Positions 47,815-56,140 of a DNA stretch of 64,000 nucleotides are shown here, in pieces (position 1 is the stretch's first letter; each line of letters starts with the position of its first letter). The position numbers were made by a program, and so were the translations under genes. Under the pieces are notes generated by a model. That model saw nothing but the letters and a program-made list of their open reading frames with translations, made no database searches and was not told the DNA's origin. This DNA comes from Methanosphaera sp. (GTDB taxonomy: Archaea > Methanobacteriota > Methanobacteria > Methanobacteriales > Methanobacteriaceae), in NCBI RefSeq assembly GCF_022768985.1, contig NZ_JALEKL010000001.1, positions 1 through 64,000 of the forward strand, read 5' to 3'.

Positions 47815-48549
47815 TTATGCTGGTGTTTCTTCATGGAAGTAATCATATAAGTATACTGCTACTATTGCTCCAAGTATTGGTGCAATTAAGTATATTGGAT
47901 ATAGGTTAAGTGCACTTGCACCTGTTACTATTTGATTTAATACCATAGGTGTGAGTGCACGTGCTGGGTTTACTCCACATCCTGAGAAGTTACCTAGTGA
48001 AATTACGATACCTGCAAGTACAAGTCCAATTGATAATGCTGCATCTGCTGCAGTTGTTTTTGGATTTACTGCTGTTGCCATAATTACATACATAAGTAAG
48101 AATGTACCAAGGAATTCAGCTATGAATATTCCTATCCAACTTATATCTCCGAATGCTCCTACAGATCCGAGTACTCCTTTTGTTGCTGCTACAGGTCCAA
48201 TTATTGCAAGAAGTGCTGCTGATGCAATGAATGATCCTACAACTTGTGCAATAACGTATGGAATTACATCTTTTCCAGGGAATCTTTTTCCTACCCATAA
48301 AGCTATTGTTACAGCTGGGTTAAAGTGTGCTCCTGATACTGAACCAAAAGCATAAATTGCTACTACTAATGCGAGTCCGAATGCTAAACCAATACCAATC
48401 CAGTCTGGCATTGTTATTCCTAAATTGTATATACTTGTTGTTGTTGGACCTCCATTAATAAGTAAGGTTAATACAACTGATGCTGTACCAAAGAATACTA
48501 ATATGAAACTTCCAATTACTTCAGCAAGTAATTTTTTCATTTCAGTCAT
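47815..48549 (-). CDS. Aquaporin/glycerol facilitator (AqpM-like)
   Basis: A six-span channel of the MIP family, 244 residues. Both signature boxes are present: GAHFNPAVTIALW for the first NPA and GVNPARALTP for the second. AqpM of Methanothermobacter carries water and some small solutes including H2S, and this is probably its relative. The substrate is not fixed by the visible filter residues. It has a long 570-bp divergent upstream region. Confidence 0.92.
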   Translation of the reverse strand: MTEMKKLLAEVIGSFILVFFGTASVVLTLLINGGPTTTSIYNLGITMPDWIGIGLAFGLALVVAIYAFGSVSGAHFNPAVTIALWVGKRFPGKDVIPYVIAQVVGSFIASAALLAIIGPVAATKGVLGSVGAFGDISWIGIFIAEFLGTFLLMYVIMATAVNPKTTAADAALSIGLVLAGIVISLGNFSGCGVNPARALTPMVLNQIVTGASALNLYPIYLIAPILGAIVAVYLYDYFHEETPA

Positions 48550-49128
48550 TTTTTTATCTCCATAATTAATTAATATATAACATTTGTAAACTTCATATTT
48601 TTTTTTAGGAAATTTTTTTGAAACGCGATTTTTAAATTTCCTTTTTGGGTTTACTTCTGTCTTATAAACAATAGTATTAATGTTTAAGTATTTAAACCTT
48701 AGTTTAAAATAATTAATACTAATTGAAAATTATTTTTTAGAATTTATTGCATTGCATATTTTATCTATTATACTTTACTTTTTTTAAACTATTTTAATGA
48801 TTCTTTAAAAAAATTATACAATTTTTAGTCAGACCTAAATTTATGTGTTGAAAAGGTATATATAAATTAAAAACAAATATTTAATTAATACTATAACTTA
48901 AATAGATACACTAAACACCACAAAATAAAAAGAATTTTTTAACTCATTTTAAAAACAACATCCAATTTAATTGACTAATTAAGATCTTAAAATGAAATCC
49001 TATTTATATAATAAATATTCTTAATTAAAAAAACAAACATAAATAACAACAATAGGTCAATGACTTTAATAAAAAAAATTTAATAAAAAAAAATTATAAC
49101 CTAAAGAAAATATGGAGTGTTACTAGTC
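48550..49128. promoter_or_regulatory. Divergent intergenic region, aqpM and egsA
   Basis: No gene is visible. A perfect 7-4-7 inverted repeat, TTTAAAC-CTTA-GTTTAAA, lies at 48691-48708 on the aquaporin side. A TATA-like GGTATATATAAATT is at 48855-48868. The rest is AT-rich. The 7-4-7 repeat is a good candidate operator. Confidence 0.45.
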
Positions 49129-50175
49129 ATGGATTTTAGAGATGTTCAATTACCCAGAGAAATCCACACAGGAGCAGGTGCAATAGAAAAACTACCAAAA
49201 TTATGTGAAAAACTTCTAGATAACAAAAAAGAAGTAGTAGTAATAACAGGACCTACAACTAAGAAAATAGCAGCAGATCATGCTGTAGAACTACTAGAGG
49301 ATGTAAACTTTGATGTTACACAGATCATAATTAAAAAAGGTTCACAACAAACAGTAAAAACTGTAACAGAACAATCAAAAAATGCAGATGCTATAATTGG
49401 TGTTGGTGGAGGAAAAGTAATTGATGTATCTAAAATGGCAGCAACTCAAAATAAAATACCACTCATAAGTGTACCAACATCAGCAGCACACGATGGAATT
49501 GTATCATCACGTGCATCAATAAAAAATGAAAATGGTACAGTATCACTAAAGGCAGATGCACCATTTGCAGTAGTTGCAGATACACAGATAATTGCACAAG
49601 CACCATACAGATTTCTAGTTTCAGGATATGCAGATATAATATCAAATCTAACAGCAGTAGAGGACTGGAAACTAGCACATAAACTAATAAATGAACCATT
49701 TAGTGATTCAGCAGCAGCACTATCAACACTAACTGCAACAAAACTAATAGAACAAGCAGACATTATGAAACTAAAAAATATAGAAAGTGCTGATGTTATA
49801 ATAAAAGCACTAATAAGTAGTGGTATTGCAATGAGTATTGCAGGAAATAGTCGACCTGCAAGTGGCTCTGAACATAAATTTAGCCATGCACTAGATATAA
49901 TTGCTCCAAAACCAGCACTTCATGGAGAACAATGTGGTGTTGGAACAATAATGATGATGTATCTTCAAGGTGGAGATTGGAAATCAATACGTTCAACACT
50001 AAAAGATGTTGGAGCACCAGTAAATGCTAAAGATCTAGGCATAGATGATGAATATATAATAGAAGCATTACTAAAAGCACACCAGATACGTAAAGAAAGA
50101 TACACCATACTTGGTGATAGAGGATTAACACGCCAAGCTGCAGAAAATATTGCACATAAAACAAAAGTAATATAA
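49129..50175 (+). CDS. egsA: Glycerol-1-phosphate dehydrogenase [NAD(P)+]
   Basis: EgsA makes sn-glycerol-1-phosphate from dihydroxyacetone phosphate, the first step of archaeal membrane lipids. The NAD-binding [15 protein letters not shown], the metal-site segments [14 protein letters not shown] and [11 protein letters not shown], and the LHGEQCGVG motif are present. At about 348 residues it is complete. The preferred start is the ATG at 49129, because GGAGTG lies 10 nt before it. An in-frame GTG at 49117 overlaps that sequence. The UPF0179 gene follows 17 bp later. Confidence 0.96.
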   Translation: MDFRDVQLPREIHTGAGAIEKLPKLCEKLLDNKKEVVVITGPTTKKIAADHAVELLEDVNFDVTQIIIKKGSQQTVKTVTEQSKNADAIIGVGGGKVIDVSKMAATQNKIPLISVPTSAAHDGIVSSRASIKNENGTVSLKADAPFAVVADTQIIAQAPYRFLVSGYADIISNLTAVEDWKLAHKLINEPFSDSAAALSTLTATKLIEQADIMKLKNIESADVIIKALISSGIAMSIAGNSRPASGSEHKFSHALDIIAPKPALHGEQCGVGTIMMMYLQGGDWKSIRSTLKDVGAPVNAKDLGIDDEYIIEALLKAHQIRKERYTILGDRGLTRQAAENIAHKTKVI

Positions 50176-50192
50176 TGGAGGATTTAATTTAG

Positions 50193-50615
50193 ATGATAAC
50201 ATTAATAGGTACAAATTTAGCAAAAAAAGGATTAGTATTCACATTTAATGGTGGAGCTAAAAAGTGTGAAAGTTGCAGATTTAAAAATGTATGCTTAAAC
50301 TTAGAAAAAGGACGTAAATATGAAATTGTAGATGTACGTCGTGTAACACATAAATGCTCTGTACATAAAGATAATCGTGTACAGACAGTAGAAGTTAAAC
50401 CTGCAACAATAAGAACAGCAATTGCATCAAAAAAAGCATATCATGGTTCAACAATAATATTCAGATCTCAGGATTGTGATGAAGAATGTGAAAACTATGA
50501 TATATGTCATCCTGAAGGATTATATGATGATGATACATGTAAAATTGAGGAAATTGGTCCAAAACTTTCATGTAAATGTAGTAATGATTTAACAGAAGTA
50601 ATACTTAGTCATTAG
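50193..50615 (+). CDS. UPF0179 family protein
   Basis: A conserved archaeal protein of unknown function, 140 residues. It is rich in Cys with several pairs (KKCESCRFKNVCLNLEKG, THKCSVHKDNRVQ, CDEECENYDICHPEG, SCKC), so metal or cluster binding is likely. It is probably cotranscribed with egsA, 17 bp apart, with a ribosome-binding sequence GGAGG. No enzyme activity is known for the family. Confidence 0.85.
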   Translation: MITLIGTNLAKKGLVFTFNGGAKKCESCRFKNVCLNLEKGRKYEIVDVRRVTHKCSVHKDNRVQTVEVKPATIRTAIASKKAYHGSTIIFRSQDCDEECENYDICHPEGLYDDDTCKIEEIGPKLSCKCSNDLTEVILSH

Positions 50616-50759
50616 AAAATTTGATTTTTTATCAATTTTTCTTGGAAAATTATACTATAAAGATAAATATATTTTTATTCAAAAGTAAATAATAGTAAAA
50701 GAGTTTTAAAACTAAACAATTAAAACTATGAAAAAATTATTTGAGGGGATTTTATTAAC

Positions 50760-51452
50760 ATGTCAAAAAATATTTTAAAAGAAAATGTTGGAAAAAAAGC
50801 TGCAGATCTAATTAAAGATGGACAGATTGTAGGTCTTGGAACAGGATCAACAACACACTACTTTATTAGACATTTAGGTGAAAGAATTAAAAATGAAGAA
50901 TTAAATATTCTTGGTATTCCTACATCATATCAGTCATTAATTATTGCAAGAGAAGCAGGAATTAACACCACAACTCTTGATGAATATGATATTGATGTTG
51001 CAGTAGATGGTGCAGATGAAGTAGATGAAAATCTTAACTTAATTAAAGGTGGAGGAGCAGCACATACCCTAGAAAAACTCGTTGATAGTTCTGCTAAAAA
51101 GTTTATTGTAATTGTTGATGATAGTAAAATGGTTAAACAGTTAGGTGAATTCCCTGTACCTATTGAAATAATTCCTGAAGCACTTCGTATTGTAAAAGAA
51201 AGTCTTATTGATATGGGTGGAAAACCTGAACTTAGGATGGGAGTTCAAAAAGATGGTCCTGTAATAACAGATAATGGTAACTTTATTGTAGATACTAAAT
51301 TTGATTCTATACGTAATCCTCAAAAACTTGAAAAAGAATTAAATATTCTTCCTGGTGTTGTTGAAAATGGTATTTTCACAAATCTTGTAGATAAAGTTAT
51401 TATTGGTAGTCCATCTGGTATTAAAGAAATTAATAAAGATGATATTTTATAG
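50760..51452 (+). CDS. rpiA: Ribose-5-phosphate isomerase A
   Basis: RpiA interconverts ribose-5-phosphate and ribulose-5-phosphate for nucleotide and sugar synthesis. The loop [43 protein letters not shown] (catalytic Asp and Lys), [10 protein letters not shown] and the C-terminal PGVVENGIF match the family. At 230 residues it is complete. It precedes the CsoR-family gene by 37 bp on the same strand. Confidence 0.95.
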   Translation: MSKNILKENVGKKAADLIKDGQIVGLGTGSTTHYFIRHLGERIKNEELNILGIPTSYQSLIIAREAGINTTTLDEYDIDVAVDGADEVDENLNLIKGGGAAHTLEKLVDSSAKKFIVIVDDSKMVKQLGEFPVPIEIIPEALRIVKESLIDMGGKPELRMGVQKDGPVITDNGNFIVDTKFDSIRNPQKLEKELNILPGVVENGIFTNLVDKVIIGSPSGIKEINKDDIL

Positions 51453-51489
51453 TTAAAATAGAATTTTTTTTTATGGAGTTGTATATTTT

Positions 51490-51762
51490 ATGAAGCAATG
51501 TATGGATTTGGACAATCTTCACAGACGTCTTAGAAAGATTGAAGGACAAGTTGCTGCTATTGATCGTATGATTGAAAAGGATGTTCCATGTGAGGATATT
51601 CTTATGCAGGTTAATGCTGCAAAATCAGCTCTTAATAAGGTTGGAAGTATTATTCTTGAAGGACATATGAATCATTGTGTTAAAGATGCAATTGATAAGG
51701 GTGATAGTTCTGAGGCTATTGAGGACTTATCTAAGATTATAGATTATTATTCAAGAATTTAA
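51490..51762 (+). CDS. CsoR/RcnR-family metal-sensing repressor
   Basis: An all-helical repressor of 90 residues (DUF156). The N-terminal NLHRRLRKIEGQVAAIDRMI motif is typical of the family, and the metal ligands line up as C34 (PCEDIL), H59 and C63 (GHMNHC), that is the Cys-His-Cys pattern of copper-sensing CsoR. FrmR has Glu and RcnR has His at the third place, so they are less likely, but nickel-sensing InrS shares the Cys-His-Cys set. In these proteins metal binding releases the operator. It follows rpiA with only 37 bp between them. The downstream region has four operator-like sites in front of microprotein genes. Confidence 0.9.
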   Translation: MKQCMDLDNLHRRLRKIEGQVAAIDRMIEKDVPCEDILMQVNAAKSALNKVGSIILEGHMNHCVKDAIDKGDSSEAIEDLSKIIDYYSRI

Positions 51763-51983
51763 TTATTAAATTATAATATTTTCCCCTCCCTTTTTTTGAT
51801 TTTTTTTATTGTTGTTTTTTTGTATTTTATTTCATTTTTCTTTATTTTTTAAATCTTCATATTTTTTGTATTTTTCTTAATTTTTTTTTATTAAATTTTT
51901 TTGTATAACTCTCCGATTTGCTTTATTTTCGGCGATTTGAGGGTCATTACCTTTATATAGTATAAGTGTTAAATTATTTATTA

Positions 51984-52003
51984 TACCTTAAGGGGTATAG
52001 GTA
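51984..52003. promoter_or_regulatory. CsoR-like operator site 1
   Basis: TACCTTAAGGGGTATAGGTA lies 25-44 bases downstream of the TATA box start, so it overlaps the expected transcription start. TACC and GGTA are its outer half-sites around a G4 tract, as in CsoR operators. Confidence 0.65.
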
Positions 52004-52131
52004 CAGATGTATCATTTAACATGACATGATACACATTAAAAAAAACTTGAAAGCAACCGTAGTCTCTGATAAAAAAGGCATTATGGGGATGTTATTTTTT
52101 GATGAGAATTTTTTTAATGAAAAATGAAATG

Positions 52132-52150
52132 TACCTATAGGGGTATAAGT
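52132..52150. promoter_or_regulatory. CsoR-like operator site 2
   Basis: TACCTATAGGGGTATAAGT differs from sites 1, 3 and 4 mainly in its right half. It lies 64 bases before the ATG of the first microprotein gene. Confidence 0.55.
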
Positions 52151-52214
52151 AAAATAAGACTTTAATCTGAGAAATTAAAGAAACTAAACATAAAATATAC
52201 ATAAGGTGATATAA

Positions 52215-52337
52215 ATGAATATAACAGGTAACATTAAAAATATATTAGGTAGTATCGTAATGCTTCCAATTGTTGCAATGGTAGGATTTTATATGTATGT
52301 ATATGAAAGACATCCAATTTATACACCAAAATGTTAA
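52215..52337 (+). CDS. Membrane microprotein, copy 1
   Basis: A 40-residue peptide beginning MNITGNIKNILGSIVMLP. A single hydrophobic span (residues 10-28) includes MLP in its middle, and the C-terminus FYMYVYERHPIYTPKC is shared with the two copies downstream. GGTGATATAA precedes the ATG. The conserved His, Met and Cys could bind a metal, but that is a guess. It is too short for standard gene finders and lies directly behind two CsoR-like operator sites. Confidence 0.72.
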   Translation: MNITGNIKNILGSIVMLPIVAMVGFYMYVYERHPIYTPKC

Positions 52338-52408
52338 ATTGGAATTCATCATATACTATTGTTAAATAAATAAAAAAATAGTTATAAAAAAAATAGTAAT
52401 GGCATAAT

Positions 52409-52455
52409 ACAACATTTAACTTACATATTCTCTAAGTTAGGGGTTGTCTTTTTTT
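52409..52455 (+). terminator. Hairpin and T-run after microprotein copy 1
   Basis: ACAAC-ATT-TAACTTA pairs with TAAGTTA-GGG-GTTGT around a 9-base loop, giving a long stem, followed by C and seven T (52449-52455). It is a terminator-like end located before the next operator. Confidence 0.6.
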
Positions 52456-52468
52456 ATTGAAAAGATAA

Positions 52469-52488
52469 TACCTAAGGGGGTATAGGTA
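52469..52488. promoter_or_regulatory. CsoR-like operator site 3
   Basis: TACCTAAGGGGGTATAGGTA, with a G5 tract and TACC/GGTA half-sites. It is identical to site 4 and lies 115 bases before the ATG of copy 2. The leader contains a CTATTT...AAATAG hairpin (52547-52570). Confidence 0.68.
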
Positions 52489-52603
52489 TTGTTTATGTTG
52501 TATCAAAATGTGTAAATAAAAATTAAAAAAATTAAAGAATACTTTTCTATTTTTCATAAATAGGAAATAGAATTTAAATCAAAAAAAAGTGTAGGTGATA
52601 TAA

Positions 52604-52738
52604 ATGAATAAAATAATAAAACAAACAGGAAAACTACTACTTAACATATGTATGCTTCCACTTATTATTTTAGGAGCATTTTATATGTATGTATATGAAA
52701 CACATCCAATTTATACGCCAAAATCATTGAAAAACTAA
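52604..52738 (+). CDS. Membrane microprotein, copy 2
   Basis: A 44-residue peptide starting MNKIIKQTGKLLLNICMLPL with a hydrophobic span at about residues 10-30 and the conserved ending FYMYVYETHPIYTPKSLKN. A Cys (C16) and Met lie inside the span. The ribosome-binding site GGTGATATAA precedes the ATG. The preceding region has operator site 3. The tiny gene at 52761 follows 22 bp later. Confidence 0.75.
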   Translation: MNKIIKQTGKLLLNICMLPLIILGAFYMYVYETHPIYTPKSLKN

Positions 52739-52760
52739 ATAAAAAAAGGGGGAAATTAAA

Positions 52761-52856
52761 ATGAACTTCATGTCAAAAATAATGAAGAGATTCAATGGTA
52801 TAAACTATGATTACATTATCTATTCACAAAAATATCTAAGATACTTTATGAATTAA
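52761..52856 (+). CDS. Tiny protein of 31 residues after microprotein copy 2
   Basis: The reading frame has GGGGGAAATTAAA before its ATG and codes for a basic, Tyr-rich peptide (MNFMSKIMKRFNG..., then DYIIYSQKYLRYF). It lacks a membrane span and is not related to the microproteins. It lies inside the same transcript as copy 2 and ends before the next hairpin. The function is unknown and it could be a spurious frame. Confidence 0.45.
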   Translation: MNFMSKIMKRFNGINYDYIIYSQKYLRYFMN

Positions 52857-52884
52857 AATAAAAAAAACTACAAGTGGGCATTAT

Positions 52885-52931
52885 ACAACATTTAACTTAT
52901 ATATTTTCTAAGTTAGGGTTGTCTTTTTTTT
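52885..52931 (+). terminator. Hairpin and T-run before microprotein copy 3
   Basis: The same stem as after copy 1 (ACAAC...TAACTTA pairs with TAAGTTA...GTTGT), followed by eight T (52924-52931). It would end the transcript of copy 2 and the 31-residue frame. Confidence 0.6.
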
Positions 52932-52944
52932 ATTGAAAAGGTAA

Positions 52945-52964
52945 TACCTAAGGGGGTATAGGTA
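52945..52964. promoter_or_regulatory. CsoR-like operator site 4
   Basis: TACCTAAGGGGGTATAGGTA, identical to site 3, 116 bases before the ATG of microprotein copy 3. Confidence 0.68.
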
Positions 52965-53080
52965 TTGTTTATGTTGTATCAAAATGTGTAAATAAAAATT
53001 AAAAAAAAAATAAATTTTACTTTTTCTATTTTTAATAAACAGAAAATAGAAATCAAATCAAAAATGTAAAGGTGGTAAAT

Positions 53081-53215
53081 ATGAATAAAATAATAAAACA
53101 AACAGGAAAACTACTACTTAACATATGTATGCTTCCACTTATTATTTTAGGAGCATTTTATATGTATGTATATGAAACACATCCAATTTATACGCCAAAA
53201 TCATTAAAAGCATAA
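53081..53215 (+). CDS. Membrane microprotein, copy 3
   Basis: A 44-residue peptide identical to copy 2 except for the last residue (ending SLKA in place of SLKN). It has the same span with an internal Cys and the FYMYVYETHPIYTPK ending. GGTGGTAAAT precedes the ATG. It is followed by a different tiny gene at 53239. Confidence 0.75.
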   Translation: MNKIIKQTGKLLLNICMLPLIILGAFYMYVYETHPIYTPKSLKA

Positions 53216-53238
53216 AATAATAAAAGGAGGAAGTTTAT

Positions 53239-53331
53239 ATGAATAGCATCAAAGAAAAAGCAGAAAAAGCATTAATGTATGCATGTGGAATATTACTTGT
53301 TGCAGCAATAGTAGTATCAGTAGTAATGTAA
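53239..53331 (+). CDS. Tiny membrane protein of 30 residues after microprotein copy 3
   Basis: GGAGGAAGTTTAT before the ATG is a strong ribosome-binding site. The peptide has a charged helix (MNSIKEKAEKAL) and a single hydrophobic span (MYACGILLVAAIVVSVVM) ending at the C-terminus. It has no match to the other microproteins. It may be a second membrane component of the same transcript. Confidence 0.6.
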   Translation: MNSIKEKAEKALMYACGILLVAAIVVSVVM

Positions 53332-53666
53332 ATTTTTTATTTTTATTTTTTTTATTACTATGAAATTAGTAAAACCTAAATTCATAACAATATATTATAA
53401 ATTAAAAAAAGTAAACTAACCACCCATAAAAAAACTAATACAATAGGAAAATAAAAGATAAATTAAAAAAAATAAATACTTTTATTTTATATTTTTTTCT
53501 TTCATGAAAAAAAAACTTGTTTTTATTTATATATGTAAAATTAAAAAAAGTAGTCTTAAATCTAACCAATTAGATAAATTTCCAAAAAAAGTAGTATAAA
53601 TTAAAAAAATATTATAAAAGGTATTTTTTTAGATAAAAATACCATCAAAGATTAAAAAAAGGCAAT
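53332..53666. other. Intergenic region with histone terminator hairpin
   Basis: No gene is visible. GGTATTTTT (53620-53628) and AAAAATACC (53635-53643) form a perfect 9-bp stem with a 6-base loop, 24 bases beyond the stop of the minus-strand histone gene, which suggests a terminator. The rest is AT-rich. Confidence 0.5.
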
Positions 53667-53876
53667 TTAAAATTTCATTTTTAAAGCTAATTCAATATCT
53701 TCAGCTTTAACTGTTTTTCTTCCTGAATGTTCAGCAATTTTCACTGATTCTTCAGCAATTTCATGTCCAATTTCTGCTAAGCACTCTGAAAGTTCAATTT
53801 TTGCGTTTTTTGTTGATCTTTGTGCACCAGCATCTGCTAATATTCTTCCCATGGGTGCTAAAGGTAATTTATTCAT
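53667..53876 (-). CDS. Archaeal histone
   Basis: A 69-residue histone-fold protein that wraps DNA. The family segments are LPLAPMGRILADAGAQR at the start, ARI-like helix NAKIELSECLAEIGHEIAEES, and AEHSGRKTVKAEDIELALKMKF at the end, which are typical of HMf-type histones. It forms dimers and longer hypernucleosomes. The gene stands alone with a 7-3-7 inverted repeat upstream at 53928-53944. Confidence 0.96.
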   Translation of the reverse strand: MNKLPLAPMGRILADAGAQRSTKNAKIELSECLAEIGHEIAEESVKIAEHSGRKTVKAEDIELALKMKF

Positions 53877-54316
53877 TTATAAGGACTCCTTTAAATTTTT
53901 TTCATATTAAAATATCTGATTTCAAGGCCTATTTAATAAATAGGAACTAATATGATATTAAATTATATTAATATTAAATTATTTAAAGCTTTTTATTTTA
54001 AATCAAAAAAATTATATATCAAATAAGACATTAAAACAAAGTATTATTTATAATATTAAAATTAATCAAATAATACTTATTTTAAAGATAAAATAAAGCT
54101 AATTGATTTTAATTGAAATTTTTAAAGTTTTAAGATATTATTTAATTTATTTTTAAAAATTAAATAGTTAGAATAACATAAATAGTATATATTAATAAAT
54201 CATTTTTTATCAACTACTATTTTATTTTTCTTATAGATCGATAAAATTAATGATTTAAATAAAAAGAAGAACTTTTAATATTATTTTAATAATGAAACAC
54301 AAATAGGGGTTATTTT
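53877..54316. promoter_or_regulatory. Divergent intergenic region, histone and ABCE1
   Basis: No gene is visible. The histone gene has AAGGAGTCC-type bases 5' to its ATG and a perfect inverted repeat CCTATTT-AAT-AAATAGG at 53928-53944, about 55-70 bases upstream. The ABCE1 side is AT-rich up to GGGGTTATTTTTTG. Confidence 0.5.
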
Positions 54317-56098
54317 TTGAGTCGAATTGCAATATTAGATAAAAGTAAATGTCAACCAAAAAAATGTAACTACATGTGTATAGAATACTGTCCAGGAGTA
54401 AGGATGGAAGAAGACACAATAGTTATAAGTGAAGATAAAAAACCAGTAATATCAGAAGAATTATGTCAAGGATGCGGAATCTGTGTAAATAGGTGTGTAT
54501 TTAATGCAATAAACATCATCAACTTACCAGAACAATTAGATGAAGAACCAATACATAGATATGGACAAAATAGTTTTGAATTATTTGGTATGCCAAAAAT
54601 AGAAGAATCATCAGTAGTAGGACTTCTAGGACCAAATGGTATAGGAAAATCAACAATACTAAACATCTTATCAGGACAGATAATACCAAACTTTGGAAGA
54701 TACGATGAAGAGGCAACATGGGATAATGTAATAGAACACTTTAAAGGATCACAACTTCAAAGCTACTTTAAAAAACTAAGCAATGGAGATGTAAAACTTG
54801 CATATAAACCACAAATGGTAGATCTTCTTCCAAAAGTAACACAGGGAAATGTAAAAACACTACTTGAAGGTGTAGATCAAAGAAACAAATACGATGAAGT
54901 TGTAGAAAAACTAGAACTTACAAATATTGTAGATCGTGAAATAAAAAATCTATCAGGTGGAGAACTTCAAAGAATAGCAATAGCAGCAGCAGTACTTAAA
55001 GATGCAGACTTCTACTACATAGATGAACCTACCTCCTGGCTTGATGTAAAACAAAGACTAAATACAATAGAGGTAATACGTGACCTAACTGAGGAAAAAC
55101 GTAGTGTACTTGTAATTGAACACGACCTTGCAACAGTAGATGCTATGAGTGACTATGTTCATGTAATGTATGGACAAGAAGGAGGATATGGTGTAGTATC
55201 AAATCTTAAAGGTGTACGTGTAGGAATAAATGCATATGTAAAAGGATTCCTAGCAGAAGAAAACATAAGAATACGTGATCAACCAATTAAATTTGAGATA
55301 AGACCACCTAACCAGTTAGTTGAATCAGAAATTATAACAGAATATACTGATTTTTCAAAAGAATTTAAAAACTTTAATCTTGAAGTTGAAGGTGGAGAAA
55401 TACCAGAAAGTCAGGTAATAACAGCATTTGGACCAAATGGTATTGGTAAAACAACATATGCAAAACTTCTTGCAGGAATAGAAAAACCAGATAATGGTGA
55501 AATTAAAGAAAAAATAGATATTGGATATAAACCACAATACATACAAACAGACTTTGATGGAACAGTAGAAGATTTCCTCTACATGAATGCTAAAGGATAT
55601 ACAACAAACCTTTTCAGAACTGATATCTTAAAACCATTTGATCTTGACAAAATACTTGATAAACAAGTAAGTAAACTATCAGGTGGGGAACTTCAAAGAC
55701 TTGCAACAGCTGTAACATTATCTGAAGATGCTGATGTATATCTTCTTGATGAACCTACAGCATTCCTTGATGTAGAACAAAGACTTAAAGTTGCAAAGGC
55801 AATAAAACATATCGTAACACGTGATGATAAAGCAGCAATTATTATTGACCACGATATTGTATTTATTGACTATGTATCAGATCGTGCAATGGTATTTTAT
55901 GGACAGTCAGGAGTTGAAGGAAAAGCAACAGCACCAATACATCTTCGTGATGCAATGAACAAATTCCTTAGTGATGTAAAAATAACATTTAGACGTGATA
56001 AGGAAACAAACAGACCAAGAGTAAATAAATATGACAGCTTCCTTGATAGGGAACAAAAACAGAAAGGTGAATACTACTACCTTGAAGAAGAACAATAA
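54317..56098 (+). CDS. Ribosome-recycling ATPase ABCE1 (Rli1)
   Basis: ABCE1 splits ribosomes after termination. The N-terminal two-cluster domain has [16 protein letters not shown] and [16 protein letters not shown]. The first ATPase half has Walker [10 protein letters not shown] near 109-117 and LSGGELQR near 213-220, followed by the D loop and Walker [12 protein letters not shown]. The second half has GPNGIGKTT near 375 and LSGGELQR near 453. The start codon is TTG (54317) after AGGGG, which is unusual, but the encoded [12 protein letters not shown] is the normal N-terminus. It is 593 residues, full length. Confidence 0.96.
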   Translation: MSRIAILDKSKCQPKKCNYMCIEYCPGVRMEEDTIVISEDKKPVISEELCQGCGICVNRCVFNAINIINLPEQLDEEPIHRYGQNSFELFGMPKIEESSVVGLLGPNGIGKSTILNILSGQIIPNFGRYDEEATWDNVIEHFKGSQLQSYFKKLSNGDVKLAYKPQMVDLLPKVTQGNVKTLLEGVDQRNKYDEVVEKLELTNIVDREIKNLSGGELQRIAIAAAVLKDADFYYIDEPTSWLDVKQRLNTIEVIRDLTEEKRSVLVIEHDLATVDAMSDYVHVMYGQEGGYGVVSNLKGVRVGINAYVKGFLAEENIRIRDQPIKFEIRPPNQLVESEIITEYTDFSKEFKNFNLEVEGGEIPESQVITAFGPNGIGKTTYAKLLAGIEKPDNGEIKEKIDIGYKPQYIQTDFDGTVEDFLYMNAKGYTTNLFRTDILKPFDLDKILDKQVSKLSGGELQRLATAVTLSEDADVYLLDEPTAFLDVEQRLKVAKAIKHIVTRDDKAAIIIDHDIVFIDYVSDRAMVFYGQSGVEGKATAPIHLRDAMNKFLSDVKITFRRDKETNRPRVNKYDSFLDREQKQKGEYYYLEEEQ

Positions 56099-56140
56099 TT
56101 TAATATAAAAAAAATAGATTTAATGGGAGAGTTTATATAG

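Larger units (their letters stand above)
51763..52214. promoter_or_regulatory. Regulatory region upstream of the first microprotein gene
   Basis: The region begins with the CCCCTCCC/T-rich end of the csoR-like gene. A TATA box (TTTATATA, 51952-51959) is followed by operator-like site 1 at 51984-52003. Two direct CGATTTG repeats (51914 and 51933) lie upstream of the TATA box. An inverted repeat TGTATCAT/ATGATACA spans 52008-52033, and operator-like site 2 lies at 52132-52150. The gene start follows GGTGATATAA. Confidence 0.55.
52401..52738 (+). repeat. Duplicated unit, copy A (hairpin-operator-leader-microprotein gene)
   Basis: This unit starts at GGCATAATACAAC and runs to the stop of microprotein copy 2. 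It reappears at 52877-53215 with few differences. The distance between the copies is 477 bp. The coding parts differ at only two or three bases, all near the 3' end, so duplication or gene conversion is recent. Confidence 0.8.
52877..53215 (+). repeat. Duplicated unit, copy B
   Basis: The second copy of the unit at 52401-52738, again hairpin, operator, leader hairpin (53026-53049) and microprotein gene in order. The flanks outside the unit differ. Confidence 0.8.

Noticed and set aside
52080-52130. A 14-codon frame starting ATGGGGATG between operator-like sites 1 and 2
   Set aside because: Too short, without a ribosome-binding site or a family resemblance to the nearby microproteins.
51763-53331. 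CRISPR-like array, because of spaced repeats
   Set aside because: There are only two long copies with coding content and no short repeat/spacer pattern, and no cas genes are present.
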